Source: Burkholderiales bacterium (GTDB taxonomy: Bacteria; Pseudomonadota; Gammaproteobacteria; Burkholderiales; SG8-39). From it: a stretch of DNA of 21,150 bases. Under the pieces are notes generated by a model, which was not told the DNA's origin, did no database searches, and saw only the letters and a list, made by a program, of their open reading frames with translations. The translations under genes were made by a program, and so were the position numbers. Each line of letters starts with the position of its first letter. Within the stretch, counting starts at the first letter, position 1. Shown here one piece after another: positions 15,894 to 21,150 of the stretch. The stretch spans positions 1 through 21,150 of the forward strand of contig DAIDTN010000074.1 in the NCBI GenBank assembly GCA_027457185.1, read 5' to 3'.

Positions 15894-16181
15894 ATGCGCG
15901 TACTTGCCTGGATCCTGCGCATTGTCCTGTTCCTGGCGCTGTTCCTGCTCGCGCTGAAGAACACCGATACGGTCAGCTTGCGCCTGTATTTCGACCAGGT
16001 GTGGCAGGCGCCGCTGATCCTGGTGCTGCTGGTGTTCTTTGCTGCGGGCGCGACCATAGGGGTCATCGCCACGTTGACCACGGTGTTCAGGCAGCGGCGC
16101 GAGATCTCTCGGCTGCAGCGCGAACTGCGCAGCCGCGCGCCCGTTGACGACGGCAGCACCGGCGCGCCGCCCGGGCTTTAG
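15894..16181 (+). CDS. lapA: LapA-domain (DUF1049) inner-membrane protein
   Basis: This small 95-residue protein has two hydrophobic segments, about residues 4-21 (LAWILRIVLFLALFLLAL) and 39-62 (APLILVLLVFFAAGATIGVI). A basic cytoplasmic stretch RQRREISRLQRELRSR, probably a short coiled coil, follows. The topology and the KNTDTVSLRLYF linker match LapA, which works with LapB in lipopolysaccharide assembly at the inner membrane. lapB follows 9 bases after the stop, which supports the call. A recognisable ribosome binding site is weak (GAAGCGA). Confidence 0.88.
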   Translation: MRVLAWILRIVLFLALFLLALKNTDTVSLRLYFDQVWQAPLILVLLVFFAAGATIGVIATLTTVFRQRREISRLQRELRSRAPVDDGSTGAPPGL

Positions 16182-16190
16182 CGCACTGGC

Positions 16191-17366
16191 ATGGAATTCG
16201 AATTCTGGTGGCTGCTCGCCTTCCCGCTGTTCTTCGGACTGGGCTGGCTCGCGGCGCGCATCGATATCAAACATCTGGTGTCGGAATCCCGCTCGCTGCC
16301 GCGCTCGTATTTCAAGGGCCTCAATTTCCTGCTCAATGAGCAGCCGGACAAGGCGATCGAGGCTTTCATCGAAGTGGTCAAGGTCGACCCCGAGACGGTC
16401 GAGCTGCACTTCGCCCTGGGCAATCTGTTTCGCCGCCGCGGCGAGACCGAGCGCGCGATCCGCATGCACCGCAACCTGCTCGAGCGCGGCGATCTGGGAC
16501 AGGAGCAGCGCCTTGCCGCCCTGTTCGAACTGGGGCAGGACTATCTCAAGGCCGGATTGCTAGACCGCGCCGAGGAAGTATTCGTCAAGCTGCGCGATAC
16601 CCCGCACCGCACCGCCGCGCTGAAAGCGCTGCTCGACGTCTATCAGCAGGAAAAGGATTGGGAAAAAACCATCGGCGTCGCTACCGAACTCGGCGCCGAC
16701 AAGGGCCAGTCCTGGGACAAGGAGATCGCCAACTACCATTGCGAGCTCGCCGCGATCGAGATGACCCACTCGCGCGCCGATGCAGCCGTGGCGCGCCTGG
16801 AGCAGGCGCTCAAGGTCAATCGCAAGTGCGCGCGCGCCAACGTGCTGCTCGGCGACATGCATGCGGCCGCAGGCGATCACGCGGCGGCGATCGAGGCGTT
16901 GAAGCGCATCGAGCAGCAGAACCCGGCTTACCTCGCCCTGGTGGCGCGGCGGCTGCTGGAGAGCTATCGCGCGCTGGGCAAGAGCGACGAGGGGCTGACC
17001 CTGCTGCGCGGTTTCCTCGCGAGTTCGCCTTCGTTGGATCTGCTCGACGTGGTATTCCAGTCGACGTTGGAGGCGCAAGGGGCGGAGGCGGCACACACGC
17101 TGGTGCGCGACGAGTTGCGCCGCAACCAGACCCTGCTCGGCCTGGACCGGCTGCTCGATGCCGAGCTGCTGGTGGTCCGGCCCGAACGCCGCAGCGACGT
17201 GCAGCTGGTCAAGAATCTGGTACACAGCCATACGCAGCGCGTCGCGCGCTACAGCTGCGAGAATTGCGGCTTCAAGGCGCGCCAGTTTTACTGGCACTGT
17301 CCGGCGTGCGGCGGCTGGGAAACCTATCCGCCGCGGCGCAGCGAGGAATTTGATCTGGCCCCGTGA
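16191..17366 (+). CDS. lapB: LPS assembly protein LapB (YciM), TPR and rubredoxin-type metal-binding protein
   Basis: LapB tunes LPS synthesis by presenting the deacetylase LpxC to the protease FtsH. The 391-residue protein has an N-terminal membrane anchor (FWWLLAFPLFFGLGWLAARI, residues 5-24). The conserved SRSLPRSYFKGLNFLLNEQP comes next, followed by a series of tetratricopeptide repeats (about 45-340), for example VELHFALGNLFRRRGETERA. At the C-terminus a rubredoxin-like metal site has paired cysteines Cys356/Cys359 and Cys370/Cys373 (CENCGF and CPACGG). Length and order agree with E. coli LapB (389 residues). The stop codon lies in the loop of a GCCCC/GGGGC hairpin without a T-run. ugd follows after 78 bases in which I see only its ribosome binding site. 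Confidence 0.95.
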   Translation: MEFEFWWLLAFPLFFGLGWLAARIDIKHLVSESRSLPRSYFKGLNFLLNEQPDKAIEAFIEVVKVDPETVELHFALGNLFRRRGETERAIRMHRNLLERGDLGQEQRLAALFELGQDYLKAGLLDRAEEVFVKLRDTPHRTAALKALLDVYQQEKDWEKTIGVATELGADKGQSWDKEIANYHCELAAIEMTHSRADAAVARLEQALKVNRKCARANVLLGDMHAAAGDHAAAIEALKRIEQQNPAYLALVARRLLESYRALGKSDEGLTLLRGFLASSPSLDLLDVVFQSTLEAQGAEAAHTLVRDELRRNQTLLGLDRLLDAELLVVRPERRSDVQLVKNLVHSHTQRVARYSCENCGFKARQFYWHCPACGGWETYPPRRSEEFDLAP

Positions 17367-17444
17367 GGGGCAACGGGCATGCCGATGCGCGACGGCAGGG
17401 GAAGTTGAGCGCGCATCATCCACAATGTCGATAGGGAGGGCAGG

Positions 17445-18767
<1,323 letters not shown>

Positions 18768-18772
18768 GACGT

Positions 18773-18830
18773 AATTCGTGGCTCGTGGTTCGTTGTTCGA
18801 ACTACGCGCCAAGAGCAACGAACAACGAGG
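18773..18830. repeat. Degenerate heptamer repeats with a 10-bp inverted repeat
   Basis: The ugd-hldE gap is made mostly of imperfect 7-base units: TTCGTGG, CTCGTGG, TTCGTTG, TTCGAAC. On the right the complementary strand version CAACGAACAACGAG appears. TCGTTGTTCG (18790-18799) and CGAACAACGA (18819-18828) are perfect reverse complements around 19 bases. The right arm overlaps the GAGGG ribosome binding site of the next gene. It looks like a dispersed intergenic repeat; other copies are not in this window. Confidence 0.6.
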
Positions 18831-18839
18831 GTTTACGCT

Positions 18840-19781
18840 TTGAAACTGCTGCCGGATTTGTCCAAGGCGCGGCTGCTGGTGGTCGGCGACGTGATGCTCG
18901 ATCGCTACTGGTTCGGCGAGGTGAGCCGCATTTCACCCGAGGCGCCGGTGCCGGTGGTCAAGGTCGAGCGTACCGAGGAGCGCCCCGGGGGCGCAGCCAA
19001 CGTCGCGCGCAATGCGACCGCCCTGGGAGCACGCACGACGCTGCTGTCGGTAGTGGGCAACGACGAGGCCGGCGCGCGCCTGCGCCAACTGGTCGAGGCG
19101 GAGCAGGTCACCGCCTGCCTGCTCAAGGATGCCAGCATCCCCACCACGGTGAAGCTGCGCGTGATCGGCAGGCAGCAGCAGCTGCTGCGCATCGATTTCG
19201 AGACCCTGCCCAGTCACGAGGTGCTGGCGGACAAGCTCACCGATTTCGAATCGCTGCTGGCCGGCTGCGACGTGCTGGTGCTGTCCGACTACGGCAAGGG
19301 CGGGCTCACCCATATCGCGAAAATGATCGAACTCGCGCGCGCTGCCGGCAAGATCATTCTGGTCGATCCCAAGGGCGACGATTATTCGCGTTACCATGGC
19401 GCCACCATCGTTACCCCCAATCGCGCCGAAATGCGCGAAGTGGTGGGACGCTGGAAAAACGAAGACGACCTCACCGGGCGCGCGCAGGCGCTGCGGCGCG
19501 AGCTGGGCGCGCAGGCGCTGCTGCTCACGTGCAGCGAGGACGGCATGAGCCTGTATCAGGAGAGCGGTGTGCTGCACGAGGCGGCGAAGGCGCGCGAGGT
19601 GTTCGACGTGAGCGGCGCGGGTGATACCGTGATCGCGGCCCTGGCCGCGATGCTCGGCAGCGGCGCGGCGCTGGCGCAGGCGATGCACGTAGCCAACTGC
19701 GCTGCCGGCATCGTGGTCGGCAAGCTGGGCACGGCCGTGGTCCAGCGCGAAGAGCTGCAGGCGGCGCTGGCGCAGGATTAA
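18840..19781 (+). CDS. rfaE1: D-glycero-beta-D-manno-heptose-7-phosphate kinase (kinase domain only)
   Basis: This enzyme phosphorylates heptose-7-phosphate at C1 on the way to ADP-heptose for the LPS inner core. The 313-residue PfkB/ribokinase-fold protein has ARLLVVGDVMLDRYWFGEVS, the GGAANVARNATALGA glycine motif, LSDYGKGGLTHI, and the anion-hole/catalytic-base motif SGAGDT with Asp262. E. coli HldE has an additional C-terminal nucleotidyltransferase domain; it is absent here, so a separate HldC/RfaE2 protein must be encoded elsewhere. The start is TTG at 18840 with GAGGG 8 bases upstream. rfaD follows after 15 bases, consistent with an operon. Confidence 0.94.
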   Translation: MKLLPDLSKARLLVVGDVMLDRYWFGEVSRISPEAPVPVVKVERTEERPGGAANVARNATALGARTTLLSVVGNDEAGARLRQLVEAEQVTACLLKDASIPTTVKLRVIGRQQQLLRIDFETLPSHEVLADKLTDFESLLAGCDVLVLSDYGKGGLTHIAKMIELARAAGKIILVDPKGDDYSRYHGATIVTPNRAEMREVVGRWKNEDDLTGRAQALRRELGAQALLLTCSEDGMSLYQESGVLHEAAKAREVFDVSGAGDTVIAALAAMLGSGAALAQAMHVANCAAGIVVGKLGTAVVQREELQAALAQD

Positions 19782-19796
19782 TTGGGGGAAGCAAAC

Positions 19797-20789
19797 ATGT
19801 ACTACGTAGTCACCGGCGCGGCCGGATTCATCGGTTCCAACCTGGTTCGGGCGCTGAACGAGCGCGGCGAGGACGACATCATCGCTGTGGACAATCTCAC
19901 GCGCGCCGACAAGTTCCTCAACCTGGCCGATTGCGAAATTGCCGATTTCATCGACAAGCGCGACTTCGTGGTGCAGCTTACGGCGGGGGAATTCGAGGGC
20001 ACGATCGAGGCGGTGCTGCACCAGGGCGCCTGCTCCGACACGATGGAGACCGACGGGCGCTACATGATGGAAAACAATTACCGCTACTCGGTGGCGCTGC
20101 TCGATTATTGCCAGGAAGAGGAAGTGCCGCTCCTGTACGCCTCGTCCGCGTCGGTCTACGGCTCCGGCTCCGTGTTTCGCGAGGAACGCGAGCACGAGGC
20201 GCCGCTCAACATTTACGGCTATTCCAAGTTCCTGTTCGACCAGGTGGTGCGCCGCCGCCTGCCCGATGCCGACAGCCAGATCGCGGGCTTTCGCTATTTC
20301 AATGTCTACGGCCCGAACGAGGCGCACAAGGGGCGCATGGCCTCGGTCGCCTACCATTTTTTCAACCAGTACCAAAGCGAGAAACGGGTCAAGCTGTTCC
20401 AGGGCCGGGACGGCTACGCCGACGGTGAGCAGAAGCGCGATTTCGTCTCGGTCGAGGACGTGATCGAGGTGAACATGCATTTTCTCCAGCGGCCGTCGCT
20501 ATCGGGGATATTCAACCTCGGCACCGGCCGCGCGCAAAGCTTCAACGACGTTGCCGTGGCCACGATCAACGCCTGCCTGCGCGCCGAGGGCCGGGCCGCG
20601 CTCACGCTGGAGCAGATGCGCGCGCAAAACATGATCGAATACATCGCCTTTCCCGATGCGCTCAAGGGCAAGTACCAGAGCTATACCGAAGCCGATAACG
20701 CCGCGCTGCGCCGCGCCGGCTATACCGAGCCCTTCCTCACGGTGGAAGAGGGTGTGTCGCTCTATTGCGAACAGCTGTTGGACAAATGA
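19797..20789 (+). CDS. rfaD: ADP-L-glycero-D-manno-heptose 6-epimerase
   Basis: RfaD (HldD) inverts C6 of ADP-D-glycero-D-manno-heptose to give the heptose donor for the LPS inner core. The 330-residue protein is an extended short-chain dehydrogenase. The NADP-binding motif GAAGFIGSNLVRALN is at residues 7-21, and the catalytic pair is Tyr140 and Lys144 in IYGYSKFLFD, the same numbers as in E. coli. FRYFNVYGPNE and KRDFVSVEDV are the epimerase signatures. The ATG at 19797 has GGGGGAAG about 7 bases upstream; an in-frame TTG at 19782 is less likely. The stop overlaps the next start (ATGA). Confidence 0.97.
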   Translation: MYYVVTGAAGFIGSNLVRALNERGEDDIIAVDNLTRADKFLNLADCEIADFIDKRDFVVQLTAGEFEGTIEAVLHQGACSDTMETDGRYMMENNYRYSVALLDYCQEEEVPLLYASSASVYGSGSVFREEREHEAPLNIYGYSKFLFDQVVRRRLPDADSQIAGFRYFNVYGPNEAHKGRMASVAYHFFNQYQSEKRVKLFQGRDGYADGEQKRDFVSVEDVIEVNMHFLQRPSLSGIFNLGTGRAQSFNDVAVATINACLRAEGRAALTLEQMRAQNMIEYIAFPDALKGKYQSYTEADNAALRRAGYTEPFLTVEEGVSLYCEQLLDK

Positions 20790-21150
20790 GCATGAACCAA
20801 AGTGCGTATCGGAGCGTCGAGGACAGCGTCGGCAATACGCCGCTGGTGCGCTTGAAGCGCATCCCCGGCGCCGCCAACGACAGGAACGGCAATATCATCC
20901 TGGCCAAGCTCGAAGGCAACAATCCCGCGGGCTCGGTCAAGGACCGGCCGGCGCTGTCGATGGTGCTGCGCGCCGAGCAGCGCGGCACGATCAAGCCCGG
21001 CGACACCCTGATCGAGGCGACCAGCGGCAACACCGGCATCGCGCTCGCCATGGCGGCGGCGATGCGCGGCTACCGCATGGTGCTGGTGATGCCCGAGCAC
21101 CTGTCGGTGGAGCGGCGCCAGACCATGCGCGCTTTCGGCGCCGAGATCAT
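20786..21150 (+). CDS. cysM: Cysteine synthase B, N-terminal part (runs off the right edge)
   Basis: The first 121 codons are present. The PLP-dependent fold type II signatures are clear: SVGNTPLVRLKRIPG near the start, the PLP-binding Lys52 in NPAGSVKDRPAL, and the substrate loop EATSGNTGIALAMAAAMRGY. The insert-free, CysM-like LKRIPG context and the position after rfaD, which is common in betaproteobacteria, favour CysM (O-acetylserine sulfhydrylase using sulfide or thiosulfate) over CysK. The ATG at 20786 overlaps the rfaD stop (ATGA); a second in-frame ATG follows at 20792. Confidence 0.9.
   Translation, partial: MSMNQSAYRSVEDSVGNTPLVRLKRIPGAANDRNGNIILAKLEGNNPAGSVKDRPALSMVLRAEQRGTIKPGDTLIEATSGNTGIALAMAAAMRGYRMVLVMPEHLSVERRQTMRAFGAEI

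Noticed and set aside
17358..17371. Terminator at the end of lapB (GCCCC/GGGGC hairpin)
   Set aside because: The stem is only 5 bp, contains the stop codon in its loop and has no T-run.

Overview
The window is a GC-rich stretch of a bacterial chromosome with almost every gene on the + strand. Gene order and protein character point to a betaproteobacterium. The markers are gyrA-serC-pheA-hisC-tyrA-aroA-cmk-rpsA-ihfB-lapA-lapB followed by LPS heptose genes and cysM, with a divergent OmpA-type porin and an MTA/SAH-deaminase-like gene at the left edge. No genus can be named from the sequence alone. Non-ATG starts are common: GTG for mtaD-like, serC, tyrA and aroA; TTG for cmk, ugd and hldE.

Layout. 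Positions 1-1609 (- strand): the N-terminus of an OmpA-family protein and an amidohydrolase of the MTA/SAH deaminase family. Positions 1610-1959: a 350-base divergent intergenic region with an extended -10 candidate and four stem-loops ahead of gyrA. Positions 1960-11300: gyrA, then a tight amino-acid operon with short gaps or overlaps (serC, a SerA-like dehydrogenase, pheA, hisC, tyrA, aroA). It links serine synthesis to chorismate, phenylalanine and tyrosine. Positions 11301-13046: an accessory island that splits the normally adjacent aroA-cmk pair. It holds the C-terminal remnant of a DNA methyltransferase, three ORF6N-domain genes (one apparently intact, two broken) and a solitary HicB-like antitoxin whose stop codon overlaps the TTG start of cmk. 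Positions 13047-15890: cmk, rpsA (six S1 domains), ihfB and a clear hairpin terminator. Positions 15894-21150: lapA, lapB, ugd, hldE-type kinase, rfaD and the beginning of cysM. These serve LPS assembly control, UDP-glucuronate and ADP-heptose synthesis, and cysteine synthesis.

The most interesting signal is in the island. Each of the three ORF6N copies carries a 25-base palindrome (12-base arms, 1-base centre) at exactly the same codon position, over the conserved Arg-Ser-Gln. The three palindromes differ in sequence, but 35 of the 36 arm pairs are Watson-Crick. Some compensating changes alter the protein (Val to Ala, Ile to Thr), so symmetry of the nucleic acid seems to be selected inside the coding sequence. 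The truncation points of the two broken copies lie next to their palindromes. A second point is the rewiring of the essential gene cmk onto an antitoxin gene through a TTGA overlap and a new promoter candidate.
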